NCBI GenBank assembly: GCA_013298125.1
Contig: JAAFJP010000036.1
Location: 1-57,712 of the forward strand
Direction: 5' to 3'
Length of the DNA: 57,712 nucleotides
Source: Cytophagales bacterium
Lineage (GTDB): Bacteria; Bacteroidota; Bacteroidia; Cytophagales; Spirosomataceae
A program made the position numbers and the translations under genes. Numbering within the stretch: the stretch's first letter is position 1; every line of letters starts with the position of its first letter. Of the stretch, positions 24,200-35,050 are shown piece after piece. The notes beneath the pieces were generated by a model. That model did no database searches and was not told where the DNA came from. It worked only from the letters and a program-made list of their open reading frames with translations.

Positions 24200-27100
24200 T
24201 TAATCAATAATCCCGTACTTTATTTTGAATTTTTTTCCTTTTTGTGCGTATGATGAAGACACTAATGTGCCACAAGTAGCTAATTCTGCATAAAGTGATT
24301 TTCGTTGTTGTTTGGTAAACAAACGACAATCAAAATCGTAATAGTCATAAATACCAACTGCCTTTAAGTTAGAATCAAATAGAATTGTTGCAGCCCCTAA
24401 ACTATAATCTAATTCTGAATCTGAATATAAACTAACCACTTCTTTATAATACATAACATCATCAATGTAAAGTATTGTGGCTTTATCCCCTCCAACAGCA
24501 TTTTTTTCAGCGATTGTTGCTACTTTTTTAAATTCCTCTTCTGTTAAAGTGTATGTTGTTCCATCACCATCCCAATATCTTTTAAATAACTCTTTTTCAA
24601 AATCAGTATCTAACTTATTTTTACCAATAATTTGTATCGTTTTATATAATACTATATCTCTAAGTGAAGATATTTTTTTCTTTGCGTGTCCATCCAAATC
24701 AAAGTAGTTTATAGGATTACTGTCAGCATAAGGATATAAATTCGTACTCCAAATCGGGTCTTCTGAATTAAATCGCCCTGTGGTGGGGTCGTAGTATCTG
24801 GCTCTCATGTAACTCAGGTCGGGGGTTTCGTGCATTATGCCATATGCCCCAACATACCTAAATGGGTTAGGGTCGGCTTCTTGTATATTGGTTTGGTTGC
24901 CAAACTCATCGTATTGGTATTTGTGCGTAATGGCTTGGCTGGTGTTGGTCATGGCTACGGTGCTACCTCTAAAATCAGCGTGGTAATAGTGTATTGTGCC
25001 ATCGGCTTTTATGCGTGCTACCAAACCCAAACCGTGTATGTAATAATTTTGTACAACATTGCTGGCGTTGGTTTCTGCCAAAATGTTAGCTAATCCATTA
25101 ATGTCAAGCACGTAATGGGTTTCTGTACCGTTGCGGGTTACACTTCGGCGGTTGCCGAGGGCATCATAAATGGCACTCAGCGTTAAGCCATAACCTGTGT
25201 AATTCGTAAGGTTGTCTTCAATATCATGGCTTAAATTATTGCCAAAGCCTTTATTGTTTACATTACCATCATTATCATATCCATAGGTTTGAGTAAAAGA
25301 CGTACTGCCTGTGGTAGTACTTGCAGAAGTCAATCTATTCAATGAGTTTACCGTATAAGTAGTTGTACTGGTAGAAGGTAAAGGCACGGTTGGAAAAGGA
25401 TGTATTTCATTTTCCCCCAAGTGATTACCCAAATTATCTAATGTATAATTAGAAGAAAAAATCGTTGAGCCTGTTCCATTATTAGTTTTAGTAATTAGGC
25501 TGTTTGGTCTTCCAGCATTATCGTAGCCCAAAGCAGTTTTTACGGTGTTGCCGTAAACCATATTGTCCAATCGGCTACCTACGTAGTTGTAGGTTATCAA
25601 AAGCGTAGTATTCCACGTAAGGGTTTTCAAACGGTTGAGATTGTCGTAAGTTTTATACAATTTATTGCCGTTGGGGTAGTCAATACGAATGACGTTGGCG
25701 TTTAAATCATAGCCGTACCCAACCGTAAAACCATAAAAATCACGGTAGCTTTGCAAGTGGTTGAGGTCGTCATAAGTAAATAAATCTAATTGGTGGCTGG
25801 CATTATTGCCCCCACGTATGCCCGACATACGGTTTTTAGAATCGTAATCAATGTTTTGGATATATCCATTTGATTTTAGTAATCCTGTGTTAATGTCATA
25901 ATTGTAAACAAATCTGCGGGTATTATCAATAGCATATCCAGCCTTCCTAAACTCCGTTAAACGATTAGTTGCATCGTCAAAAATGTAAGTTTTTGTGCTT
26001 CCTTCAAAGGTTTGTGAGATATTGCGGTCAAACGCATCGTATGTCAAAGTCGTAATTTTTCCTTTGGCGTTTGTAATGGTTATTGGGTTGTCGTTGTCGT
26101 CATACGCCATTGAGGTAGTATGATTTTGGGCATCGGTTTCCGTTTTTGTATTATCATTTTCGTCATAAGTAAAAGTCGAAGTTTGATTTTTGAAATTTGT
26201 TACCGAAGTTTTACGACTGGCATAATCATAATTGGCAGTCATCGTCAAATTCAAAATTGGAATATTTACACTATTCAAGTTTCCATAAGCATTGTAAGCA
26301 AAATTCGTAACAATACCTTCGTTATTGGTACTGGTTTTGGGGAAGCCATTTGCCCAATAAGTAAAAGTTTGTGTAATATTTGTACCATCCCCAACCGCTT
26401 TTGTAACTGAGCCAAGATTTTTATTATCAGGGTAAGTCATGGTCGTAATGATACCTTTGGCATCACGATGTGTCAATGGATTATTGTAAGCATCAAAAGT
26501 AAATTTTTCATAACCTCCAATACTGGGAGGGTAATTAATTTGGTCAATATTTCCGTTTGGAAAATAGGTGCTGGTGGTCGTTACGCCATTGCTGGTAAAT
26601 GAAGCAATTTTTGTAGGGTGATTGCTGTCATATATTCGATTAACATTAATATTGGTTGCAGTAACTATACCTGTATTTATTGTTGGTAAACCATTGGTGT
26701 TAAAAAAATTATCCATAGCAACATTATCCATACCCGTAGTTGTAGTTTTATAGATGTTGTTAGTGTAATGGTCAATAGATGTATTATTGGTAATGTTCCC
26801 ATTACTACCGTAAACTCTTGACTTGGTTAATTTGCGATTTAGATTATATTCATTAACCACTTTATTGCCTTTCGGTAAAATGATTTCTTTCAATAAATAA
26901 GCCTCTAAACCTATTCCATAATTGTAGGTAGTAGATTTATTAATTACCTGTCCACGAGCATCCTTGAACGTTTTTAGTTCAAAACCATTATAGGTAAAAG
27001 TAAGATTTCGTGGTGAAGCAGCCGTAGAACCTGGGAAAGAAATATTCGTGATGAAATTATCTGTATTATAAGTAAAAGTAGCTCTTCGTCCAGATGGAGC

Positions 27101-30100
27101 TTGAACGTAATCAATCACTTTATTAGCAACTCTAAATGGAATACTTGCACCTGTTTTATAGACCACTGACAAGGTATTACTATTTTTATCAGTAATCGAA
27201 CTTAACCTGTACAGCCCAGCTTCTCCTTGACTCGTAAAAGTGATAATACTTTGGTCTTTCTTTTTGATGGTATAAGTTGTACTATTTGGACGACTCAAAA
27301 TATCATAATTCCCGATACCAATTTTTGAAACATGGCTTGGTAAGTCAGTCGAAGTAAAACCAACAGAAATATTGGTATTGTCGTAGGTATCAAAAGTACC
27401 ATCACCCCAAGCCACCACCAAAAGAGGTTTGGCATTGGCATCATTTGAAGTTATAGTGGTAAATATATGTGCGTTAAATCCATGAGTCCAACCCCTACCC
27501 ATTGGTTCAACGATTTTCCATTCGTCAGGCACTTCCGTTAAAAATGATTGATAATTAAAACCAAAACCTAATGAAATCCCAATATCGGTAATAGAAAAGC
27601 CATCCTCTGAGTAGTGCGAGAAATTGCCCTGAGCCATTCCACGAGCTATACTCATGTTTTGTGGAGTAAGATTGGCAGGGGTAAAGTAACTCGATGCACT
27701 TGTAACAGTTGCCTGAGAAGGTTTTGTTACCACCGTAGAAGTACGAAGGCGTTTCAGAATCAAAAATGCTTCCTCACGGGTAGCGGCATCCGTAGGTCTA
27801 AATGCAATGGGCGTAGCAAGAGTACCATTAACGACCAAGCCTAATTGGACCGCTTTTTTGAGATATAATAATTGTTGAGTTGAAAGATTCGCTGCCGCAA
27901 GGTCATTGAAATAAAGTGTTACCCCCGAAGCTGTGCTTTCATCAATGTTCCATGCTTCTAAATAGACTTGTAGGAGGTCAACTCTTTGAATTGTGCTGGT
28001 AGGATTAAAACTGGCTCTACGAACAAACGGGGGCATTCCGTCAGTATAATCAAGGTAACTCAAAATTTTTGCGTAACGATGATAACTTCCACAGCAAGTT
28101 GAAGCAGAACTACTCAAATCATTATAGGGGACAGGGAAATTATCCGCAGGGAAACTTACAGCATTAGGATTTGCGTATAAATCTACGGTTGAAGGATTAT
28201 CTAAAAGAGCAATGGTAGTGATTTTGGCAACATCTTCTCTAAGAATAGCATTTGTTGGATTGGGTTGTGCTACTTGTATAATTTTCTGACTACATAAGTA
28301 TTGGGCAGCACAAAAGCCTTCATTACCAGTTTGCACGAAATTGGTAACTGTTTGTCCAGTTATGCAATTAGGACAATTAGGGTCTGAACCAATCGTAAAA
28401 GTGGCAGAAACATTAGCAACTGGACTTGCACCGCTTGAAACGGGAGAATATACTTTTATATAATAACTTCCGTCAGCTAATGTATTGGGGATTGTCCAAG
28501 TCTCAGAACCATCATTCGTTGTATTGCCTACTATTACTACTGATGTGCCTCCAACGGGGACATATTCAATAAACAACAAGCCACAATAATTACTCGAAGT
28601 AGCCCAAGTAATATTCATGGGTTGCCCTTTAATATAATTGATAGCCGTTGGTTGGGAAACGGTGATTGTTGGAGTTGTAATAGTAAAAGTTGTATTACTC
28701 AATGAACCCTGATTTGAAGTATTGGTGGGGTACATTTTGATTTTATATGTTCCGCCTGTGAAGTTTTGAATGTTTGTATTTAGGTTATTCTTGCCCACCA
28801 TCCAAGCAAAACTGCCATTATTGGCAATACCATCCGCTATTGTAGCAACCGAAATTCCCAAAGCATCGGTCAGTTCAATACTTACATTTCCAGTACCTGC
28901 CACTGATGTCCAACTGATATTTTGAATACAGTTCCATATCATCGTTGAAGGAATTGTTGAGATAGTGACGGGTGGTAAAATAGATAAATTATACCAAAGA
29001 GAAGCATTACTCGATGAACCTTGATAGATAATATACCTGTACTGATAATCCCCATTTTGGGACATTTTTTTGGTTAATTCCCATTTACTGTTTGCGGAAT
29101 TAAATACTACTTCCCCCGTTGTGTTTGTCGCTGTATAGGTAGTTCCATCTGGATTTTTGTACTGTATGTCTATACCCGTAGCACCACCATTACCGCCAGA
29201 AAACCCAGCACTGAAATAAAAGTCTGTATAATTTTGATAACCAGTTGTTGGGCTAACGGTATAAGGAACTACGGCAATAGGAGCTGTTGGAACAGTAAAT
29301 GAACTTGGAACGCCCTCAGTCGTTACATTGTTACTTCCAGATTTTGCTCTAACCACCCAAGTATATGAGTGTCCAGCCGTATAGGTGATGTTGGGAGTGT
29401 AAGTAGAAACATCTCCTACGTTTGTATAGTCTAAAATAAGAGTGTTTGTTGTAGTGTTTCGGATTCTAAATTCATAGGTAGCTAAACCAGTAGGATTATT
29501 TTTATTCCAAGAAAATGCAATACCACTTGCCGTAGCTGTTGTAGCATTATTACTCGGAGTTGTGAGTGATGGGTAATCAAAGATTTTGAAGTTTGAGCTA
29601 TAACTTCCAAAACCCGTTGTTCCAGTTGGATAGAGTAAGAGTTTATATTCTCCTGTTGCCAAAGAAGTAGAGATTTGCCAGTCATATACCCCATCATTTA
29701 TCTGAGAAGGCAAATCCATAACATAGCCATTATCAGAGGCTCTTCTTAATTCGATATTGATATTTCCAGTCCAATTTTGGGTAGTCCACCTAATGGGTAG
29801 ATAGCCAGAAGTACCATTACTTTGATATTTAGGAAAGCCATAATTTGTAGTTGGTTCTGAAACAGAAATAGATGGATTACCCGTAACAGTGAATGTGCCA
29901 TTTACCGTATATGCAGTCGTTGAGCCAGATTGAAAAGCCGCATAACGATATGTATGAGTACCAACATCACCAAATGTACGTGATAGTTCAAATTTACTTG
30001 TGCTACTGTTCCACGTCATGGCATTATAATTTATAGAACCATCAGGTCTTGTAACTTGAACTTCCATTGATACTGCCTGACCGCTTCCGCCAGAGAAACC

Positions 30101-30610
30101 AGCCGAAAATGAAAAGTTGGTAACACTCTGTAACCCAGAATTAGGATTTACCGTCGTTCCATTTACTGATAATGGTAATTGAGGAGAGCCAGTAACCGTA
30201 ATAGGTTCTGAATAAAAACGGTCTGATTGTCCTGTCGGAGCAAGAACAGCATAATATGTCTTAGTACCTGTATGAGTAAGAGGTACAGTAACATATTGAA
30301 AAGATGTTCCAGAAGAGTAATTTTCTTGCCCAACGATATTACCACAAATAGTACCTTCCTTAATATAAACTATACCAGAAGAAGTAAAAGCATTGGTACA
30401 TTTTCTTACTTGAAAACGTACTTCATTGACATTTGGAAAATCTTGAACTTTCCATCGTGTGGTACTTCCCCCCAAGTAGGATAATCCCCCGCAAGTTGTA
30501 TTTGCTGTTGGGCATCCAGTTTGTGTTCCCACCGCAGGATTAGAAGAGTACTGGGCGGTTAAAAGGAATGGAAATAATAAAAAAGTCAGATAGAATAATA
30601 CCTTTTTCAT
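24200..30610 (-). CDS. Giant secreted Rhs-repeat protein 2 with SLH-like region and unrecognised C-terminal domain
   Basis: 2136 aa. Signal peptide ('MKKVLFYLTFLLFPFLLTAQ'); repeated Ig/Fn3-like beta domains to about residue 760; an SLH-like segment about 800-960 ('TDAATREEAFLILKRL', 'YNDLSSSA'); a start domain with 'GFGFNYQSFLTEVPDEWK' and 'GRGWTHGFNAHI'; many YD repeats ('YDDNDNPITITNAKGKITT'); Rhs core ('HYYHADFRGSTVAMTN', 'RARYYDPTTGRFNSEDP') ending 'FDLDGHA' near 1975. The last 158 residues form the variable tip ('KRYWDGDGTTYTLTEEEF', 'LGAATILFD', 'FKIKYG'), with no catalytic motif I recognise. It follows a LytTR gene by 20 bases, so the two are probably one operon. Confidence 0.85.
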   Translation of the reverse strand: MKKVLFYLTFLLFPFLLTAQYSSNPAVGTQTGCPTANTTCGGLSYLGGSTTRWKVQDFPNVNEVRFQVRKCTNAFTSSGIVYIKEGTICGNIVGQENYSSGTSFQYVTVPLTHTGTKTYYAVLAPTGQSDRFYSEPITVTGSPQLPLSVNGTTVNPNSGLQSVTNFSFSAGFSGGSGQAVSMEVQVTRPDGSINYNAMTWNSSTSKFELSRTFGDVGTHTYRYAAFQSGSTTAYTVNGTFTVTGNPSISVSEPTTNYGFPKYQSNGTSGYLPIRWTTQNWTGNINIELRRASDNGYVMDLPSQINDGVYDWQISTSLATGEYKLLLYPTGTTGFGSYSSNFKIFDYPSLTTPSNNATTATASGIAFSWNKNNPTGLATYEFRIRNTTTNTLILDYTNVGDVSTYTPNITYTAGHSYTWVVRAKSGSNNVTTEGVPSSFTVPTAPIAVVPYTVSPTTGYQNYTDFYFSAGFSGGNGGATGIDIQYKNPDGTTYTATNTTGEVVFNSANSKWELTKKMSQNGDYQYRYIIYQGSSSNASLWYNLSILPPVTISTIPSTMIWNCIQNISWTSVAGTGNVSIELTDALGISVATIADGIANNGSFAWMVGKNNLNTNIQNFTGGTYKIKMYPTNTSNQGSLSNTTFTITTPTITVSQPTAINYIKGQPMNITWATSSNYCGLLFIEYVPVGGTSVVIVGNTTNDGSETWTIPNTLADGSYYIKVYSPVSSGASPVANVSATFTIGSDPNCPNCITGQTVTNFVQTGNEGFCAAQYLCSQKIIQVAQPNPTNAILREDVAKITTIALLDNPSTVDLYANPNAVSFPADNFPVPYNDLSSSASTCCGSYHRYAKILSYLDYTDGMPPFVRRASFNPTSTIQRVDLLQVYLEAWNIDESTASGVTLYFNDLAAANLSTQQLLYLKKAVQLGLVVNGTLATPIAFRPTDAATREEAFLILKRLRTSTVVTKPSQATVTSASSYFTPANLTPQNMSIARGMAQGNFSHYSEDGFSITDIGISLGFGFNYQSFLTEVPDEWKIVEPMGRGWTHGFNAHIFTTITSNDANAKPLLVVAWGDGTFDTYDNTNISVGFTSTDLPSHVSKIGIGNYDILSRPNSTTYTIKKKDQSIITFTSQGEAGLYRLSSITDKNSNTLSVVYKTGASIPFRVANKVIDYVQAPSGRRATFTYNTDNFITNISFPGSTAASPRNLTFTYNGFELKTFKDARGQVINKSTTYNYGIGLEAYLLKEIILPKGNKVVNEYNLNRKLTKSRVYGSNGNITNNTSIDHYTNNIYKTTTTGMDNVAMDNFFNTNGLPTINTGIVTATNINVNRIYDSNHPTKIASFTSNGVTTTSTYFPNGNIDQINYPPSIGGYEKFTFDAYNNPLTHRDAKGIITTMTYPDNKNLGSVTKAVGDGTNITQTFTYWANGFPKTSTNNEGIVTNFAYNAYGNLNSVNIPILNLTMTANYDYASRKTSVTNFKNQTSTFTYDENDNTKTETDAQNHTTSMAYDDNDNPITITNAKGKITTLTYDAFDRNISQTFEGSTKTYIFDDATNRLTEFRKAGYAIDNTRRFVYNYDINTGLLKSNGYIQNIDYDSKNRMSGIRGGNNASHQLDLFTYDDLNHLQSYRDFYGFTVGYGYDLNANVIRIDYPNGNKLYKTYDNLNRLKTLTWNTTLLITYNYVGSRLDNMVYGNTVKTALGYDNAGRPNSLITKTNNGTGSTIFSSNYTLDNLGNHLGENEIHPFPTVPLPSTSTTTYTVNSLNRLTSASTTTGSTSFTQTYGYDNDGNVNNKGFGNNLSHDIEDNLTNYTGYGLTLSAIYDALGNRRSVTRNGTETHYVLDINGLANILAETNASNVVQNYYIHGLGLVARIKADGTIHYYHADFRGSTVAMTNTSQAITHKYQYDEFGNQTNIQEADPNPFRYVGAYGIMHETPDLSYMRARYYDPTTGRFNSEDPIWSTNLYPYADSNPINYFDLDGHAKKKISSLRDIVLYKTIQIIGKNKLDTDFEKELFKRYWDGDGTTYTLTEEEFKKVATIAEKNAVGGDKATILYIDDVMYYKEVVSLYSDSELDYSLGAATILFDSNLKAVGIYDYYDFDCRLFTKQQRKSLYAELATCGTLVSSSYAQKGKKFKIKYGIID

Positions 30611-30630
30611 AAAAAAATAATTAAGAAAGT

Positions 30631-30963
30631 TTAAAAAATAAATTCAGTAATTCCTTTAATTCTTCGTCTTGCTATTCTCAAAACCGTCCCATCCACCAGC
30701 ATAAGAGTATTTTCCAACAAATTAACACGCTGAACAAAACGAGAATTGACGATATAAGAACGGTGGATTCTGAGAAATCCACGTGGTAATAAATCCGCCT
30801 CAAAGTGTTTGAGCGAATGGGCAATGACAGTACGTTTTCGGAATTGGAAATAGAAGTGCGTATAATTGATGTCCCCCTCTAAATACAGAATTTGGTCGAG
30901 ACTTACTCGGCGATTCTGACGGGCATTTATCAGAAGTGTTTGGGGTATTTTGGGTAACAGCAT
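30631..30963 (-). CDS. Stand-alone LytTR DNA-binding protein 2
   Basis: 110 aa, a bare LytTR domain ('ILYLEGDINYTHFYF', 'IAHSLKHFEADLL', 'GFLRIHRSYIVNSRFV', 'LRIARRRIKG'), similar in layout to the protein at 16353. It lies 20 bases before rhs2 on the same strand, so it is likely co-transcribed and may regulate that operon. Paired direct repeats at 31040-31078 lie 77-115 bases upstream. Confidence 0.85.
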   Translation of the reverse strand: MLLPKIPQTLLINARQNRRVSLDQILYLEGDINYTHFYFQFRKRTVIAHSLKHFEADLLPRGFLRIHRSYIVNSRFVQRVNLLENTLMLVDGTVLRIARRRIKGITEFIF

Positions 30964-31039
30964 TGTATGAAAAAGTTACAGATGAGCGGTTCAATTGCTA
31001 ATTCTGTACCAATTTCAAACGAAGAATTTTATAATCAAA

Positions 31040-31078
31040 ATATTTCAAATAAGTGATAGATATTTCAAATAAGTGATA
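31040..31078 (-). promoter_or_regulatory. Paired direct repeats upstream of lytTR2-rhs2
   Basis: Two identical 19-base units (atatttcaaataagtgata) begin at 31040 and 31060, a 20-bp period. The core AATAAGTG pair recurs with the same 20-bp spacing upstream of the kinase gene (35058 and 35078). The spacing of two helical turns is typical of LytTR regulator sites. Confidence 0.65.
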
Positions 31079-31083
31079 ATATT

Positions 31084-31947
31084 TTAGAAGAATCTTTCTC
31101 TTAAACTCAATTTGGTAGGGTCATATTTGAGTAAATAGCTTTTCAAACTCTGCCCAAGTCTTTGGGAGGCTATGAGGTTTTTACCACCAGTTGAAAGTTT
31201 GATAGTTCTTTTACCGTGATTGTAATTTTGCAAAAAAATTAGGTTCAATAAAATAGCATCGTGTACTCTGATAAACTCGTAATCATTCGATAAACTGTCG
31301 TCATATTCCTTGATTCCTTTGTTGGTTTTTATTAAACTGTCGTCTGACATTACAAAATATGTCCTGTTGCCCTCAGCTTCGAGATATAGAACTTTCTTCA
31401 TTTCCACTCTCACTAAATTACCTTCCAAATCTCTCACAGTAATTATATCAGGAGACTTGTTTTTACTAATCATTTCCATCATATCATTGAGTCCATTGTT
31501 ATCCAAATTCTCAATAGAATCTACTAACAATTTCTTGGAGATTTCAAACATAATTTTGTTTAATTTATTGTTATCTACGGGTTTGTCGATGTACTCAATT
31601 TTAGTATATTTCATTGCTCGCACAGCATATTCATTTTTGCCAAACGCTGTAATAAATATCGGAATAAAGGGCTTACAACCTTTATATTGGACGGCTCTGA
31701 TAACGTCAAAACTCTCATACGTCCCACCCAGCACAATATCCATCAAGACTACCATTGGTTGAGTCGTTAAGATTAATTCCACCGCCGAATCAAAATCTTG
31801 GGCATCTCCCAATACTTTCACATTCGGAAATTCTTTTTCAAGAATATCCCTCAATTCGTTTGCCTCCTTGATAATATCCTCTACGATTACAACCGTTATT
31901 TCTTTATGCCCAACCATTGGTTTAGGGATTTGCAGGGTATTTTCCAT
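31084..31947 (-). CDS. LytTR-family response regulator
   Basis: 287 aa. Receiver domain about 17-130 with acidic pocket E23/D24, phospho-acceptor D70 ('VVLMDIVLG'), T100 ('FIPIFITAFG') and K122 ('IEYIDKPVD'). LytTR domain about 175-275 ('VLYLEAEGNRTYFVM', 'YEFIRVHDAILLNLIF'). It lies 21 bases after the kinase gene and is surely its partner. Binding sites are predicted at the paired AATAAGTG repeats upstream of the kinase and of lytTR2-rhs2. Confidence 0.9.
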   Translation of the reverse strand: MENTLQIPKPMVGHKEITVVIVEDIIKEANELRDILEKEFPNVKVLGDAQDFDSAVELILTTQPMVVLMDIVLGGTYESFDVIRAVQYKGCKPFIPIFITAFGKNEYAVRAMKYTKIEYIDKPVDNNKLNKIMFEISKKLLVDSIENLDNNGLNDMMEMISKNKSPDIITVRDLEGNLVRVEMKKVLYLEAEGNRTYFVMSDDSLIKTNKGIKEYDDSLSNDYEFIRVHDAILLNLIFLQNYNHGKRTIKLSTGGKNLIASQRLGQSLKSYLLKYDPTKLSLRERFF

Positions 31948-31968
31948 GTATTTTAAAGGTAAATGGGG

Positions 31969-34900
31969 TTAATTATTATCAAAACAAACAGTAACTTTCG
32001 TGCCGTGTGGCAAGATGTCTTCGGAGGGTTTTAGTATTATTTTATAGCCAGCACCGTTCAATAATCGTATTCGTTCAGCCACTATACTTTCTGCCTTTGA
32101 TTCGTGCTTTCTGACGGTCTGAGTTTTGATTTCAGCGGACTTTGCTCTGCCTATTCCTGTATCAGAAATTTCAAAGCAAAGCACCTTTTGCCAGTACGTT
32201 ACACTTATAACCAATTCGCCTTTTACTCCTTTTGGCAAATTTAATAAGCCGTGTTTTATGGCATTTTCAACAATTGGTTGAATAATCATGGGTGGAATAG
32301 CAAGATTATTCATCAATACGTTATCGTCAATTTTGAACTCGCAGGTGAAGTTAGAATTGGCTTTAATTTGCTCAAATTCAACAAAAAGGCGTAGTAATTC
32401 TATTTCTTCTTGCAGTGTTATTTCGGTTGAAAAAATTGATTTACGTTTGTTTTTAACATCTAATGTGGTGGATTCCAAATACTTACGAACTAAGGTCGAA
32501 AGTTTAACCACCATATCTTTTGCAATATCGGTATTACCTTCATTGATTTCACTTTTCAGTACGCCCAAAATATTGAAGATAAAATGTGGGTTCATTTGTG
32601 CTTGCAGGGCAACCACTTTCATAAAATCTAACTCCTTTTGCTGGTCGTCCATTTTTCTCCGTAATCTGCGTTCTCTCAGCCATTTGAAAAACGCTAAAAA
32701 CATCAACGCCATCATCAATAGTCCAATAACAACTGAATACCATTTGAAGTTAGGCGACTGCCAAAAGTAAATATTTGTCCGAAAACTCAAACTCGTCTCC
32801 AAAGGTTTAACGTCTTTTTGTTCGCCCAAAACTTGTGTCCTGACCTTAAAGATATGCTTTCCACCACTTAACTGAAACAAAATTGCAAAGGATTCTTCTT
32901 GCCAATTGGACCAATCACCACCGTCTAATTGATAGCTAAATTTTGGATTGAGTGCTTTATCGAATCCCGTACTACTAAACTCTATTCTAACATCATCGAT
33001 TTTTCCTTGTGGTAATTGGTAAATAGAATCTTGAATAGCTTTGGTAAAAGGAATGTTTTGCCCATCAATTCTCGTAAAAATTGGTTTGGTAGTTGTTATA
33101 CTAAGGTCTAATTCTTTGGGGTCAATAATACTCAGAACGTCTGATGAAGTAATCCAAGTTTTATTGTCATGAGTTTTATAAATTCCCGCTTGCCCAGGTT
33201 CAAGTCCCATGAATCCATTATTATAGTTAAATGTTTTGATATTCAACGCATTATTTTTATAAAAATCATTTAAATTTAACACAAAAACGACTTCGCCATT
33301 GATACAAACAAGGTGTGTTTTGTCTAAATTCTCTACCGCATAAATAAAACCTGTAATCGTTTTTTCAGCAACTTGAACAAATGAATCAGTGAGGGGGAGG
33401 TAACGAAAAAGCCCTTTTGTTGTACCAAACCAAAGGGTATTATTGGCATCTTCCGTAATAAAAAAAATGGAATTAAAAGGCACTTTTTCAGATTTCATTT
33501 TATATCGAAATGCCTTTTTTCTCTCATAATCAAAGGTTGTTAATCCTCCCCCGCCACCGTACCAATGCTTACCTTTTGAGTCCACAAAAACACAAAGCAT
33601 TTGTTGATTTGGATGTAATCCGTCTTTCTCACGTAATTCTGTTACTTTGTAAGGAGGTTTATTCTCAATAATGTTTACCCCACCAGCAACACCCGAAAGA
33701 ATAAGATTTCTTTTCTTATCTTCATACAAGAAAAAAGCATAAGTTTTGTCGAATACGAATTGAAATTTTTTGTAATCATATCGAATTAACCCTTGCTCAG
33801 AAGGAAGCCAAAGGTTTTGATATTGGTCTTTGATGGCATGATAGTAAAAACGGTTAGAAAAAGGTTTTTTTAATTGTATTGTAAGTGGTAATTGATACCC
33901 AATTAAATCAGTTGTTCTTGCCCCTTCATGAATTTTGATTGGAACGGGCGTGTTCAAATGTAAAGTCCATAAACGGTTATATTTGTCTTCCACCATACTC
34001 CAAACAACCGCATCTCTTGACTCAGGGAGATATTTTAGACCATTATCCATTACTCGCCAAAGCCCCGTTTCCGTACCCGCCCAAATACCTGTTTCATCAA
34101 CTTGAATATAAGTATGGTCTAAAAAGTTATCCGCTAATTGCTGATAATTAGAAGTGTTTTTTTCTAATATCGTCAGTTTTCCTTTGAAACCAAATGTAAA
34201 ATTGAAAGGCAATGTTTGATGAACTTTTACAGAATTTTCATCAACGGTTAGAATCAATTTTCGTTCTTTTTGACCTTTTGGCAACAACCAGTATTGTCTT
34301 AGGGTTGAAATTTCGTCTCTTTCTGTATAAACCAGACCTTTATTACCATACTGATAACAATTTTCAGTTAAATATGCTCCACTCCCAATCAACGCTAACT
34401 GATTTTGATTTAATTCATAATGTGTATAAGTTGGTTTAGGCTTTTTATCAGAATAAACAATTACTATTTTATCCAGTTGGTAATCAAAATACATTGCAAC
34501 TTCTGAGAGTAATTTAGGGGAATCTTTGAGTATAATCTTCTGAAATTTATTATTGATTAATTGATAAATTCCAAATTCACTATGAATAAATATTTCATTT
34601 TTTTTGTTGACATAAATTCTATCCGCACTCTCTTTGGGATTTGGTAATCGCCAAGATTGAAACTTTGCTCCGTCAAATCTATTGATGCCATCCGCATTAG
34701 CAATCCATATATACCCTTGATAGTCTTCTTTCAAATTTATTATCATATCATGGCTTAGGCTATCCCCATCGGCTTTTCGATAGTTTTTAAATTTTTGTCC
34801 ATCATATCTACTTAGTCCTCCTTTTGTACCGACCCACAAAATACCCCGTGAGTCTTTGAGTAATGATAACACCTGCATTTGTGCCAAGCCCTCTCTAATA

Positions 34901-34995
34901 GTATAATGTTTTGTGGGAAATGTTTGGGCGAATGTACCCGATGAAATCAGGAACAAAATACAAAAAATAAGGATTACAATTTTGGATTTGAACAT
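31969..34995 (-). CDS. LytS-type sensor histidine kinase with two-component propeller
   Basis: About 1008 aa from the ATG at 34995 ('MFKSKIVILIFCILFLISSG', a signal peptide); the frame opens 19 codons earlier but without one. The periplasmic part has propeller repeats ('GILWVGTKGGLSRYDG', 'YIWIANADGINRFDG', 'TLWFGTTKGLFRY') and a Y_Y_Y domain ('FSYQLDGGDWSNWQEE'). One membrane span ('WYSVVIGLLMMALMFLAFF') follows, then His_kinase ('LQAQMNPHFIFNILG', His near 802) and HATPase N-box 'PIVENAIKHG'. It would sense an extracellular or periplasmic ligand and phosphorylate the adjacent LytTR regulator. The ligand is unknown. Confidence 0.9.
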   Translation of the reverse strand: MFKSKIVILIFCILFLISSGTFAQTFPTKHYTIREGLAQMQVLSLLKDSRGILWVGTKGGLSRYDGQKFKNYRKADGDSLSHDMIINLKEDYQGYIWIANADGINRFDGAKFQSWRLPNPKESADRIYVNKKNEIFIHSEFGIYQLINNKFQKIILKDSPKLLSEVAMYFDYQLDKIVIVYSDKKPKPTYTHYELNQNQLALIGSGAYLTENCYQYGNKGLVYTERDEISTLRQYWLLPKGQKERKLILTVDENSVKVHQTLPFNFTFGFKGKLTILEKNTSNYQQLADNFLDHTYIQVDETGIWAGTETGLWRVMDNGLKYLPESRDAVVWSMVEDKYNRLWTLHLNTPVPIKIHEGARTTDLIGYQLPLTIQLKKPFSNRFYYHAIKDQYQNLWLPSEQGLIRYDYKKFQFVFDKTYAFFLYEDKKRNLILSGVAGGVNIIENKPPYKVTELREKDGLHPNQQMLCVFVDSKGKHWYGGGGGLTTFDYERKKAFRYKMKSEKVPFNSIFFITEDANNTLWFGTTKGLFRYLPLTDSFVQVAEKTITGFIYAVENLDKTHLVCINGEVVFVLNLNDFYKNNALNIKTFNYNNGFMGLEPGQAGIYKTHDNKTWITSSDVLSIIDPKELDLSITTTKPIFTRIDGQNIPFTKAIQDSIYQLPQGKIDDVRIEFSSTGFDKALNPKFSYQLDGGDWSNWQEESFAILFQLSGGKHIFKVRTQVLGEQKDVKPLETSLSFRTNIYFWQSPNFKWYSVVIGLLMMALMFLAFFKWLRERRLRRKMDDQQKELDFMKVVALQAQMNPHFIFNILGVLKSEINEGNTDIAKDMVVKLSTLVRKYLESTTLDVKNKRKSIFSTEITLQEEIELLRLFVEFEQIKANSNFTCEFKIDDNVLMNNLAIPPMIIQPIVENAIKHGLLNLPKGVKGELVISVTYWQKVLCFEISDTGIGRAKSAEIKTQTVRKHESKAESIVAERIRLLNGAGYKIILKPSEDILPHGTKVTVCFDNN

Positions 34996-35050
34996 TTGGA
35001 AATACGAATGATTGGAATACAATTTACTGATTTCTAATGAAAAGGCAATC

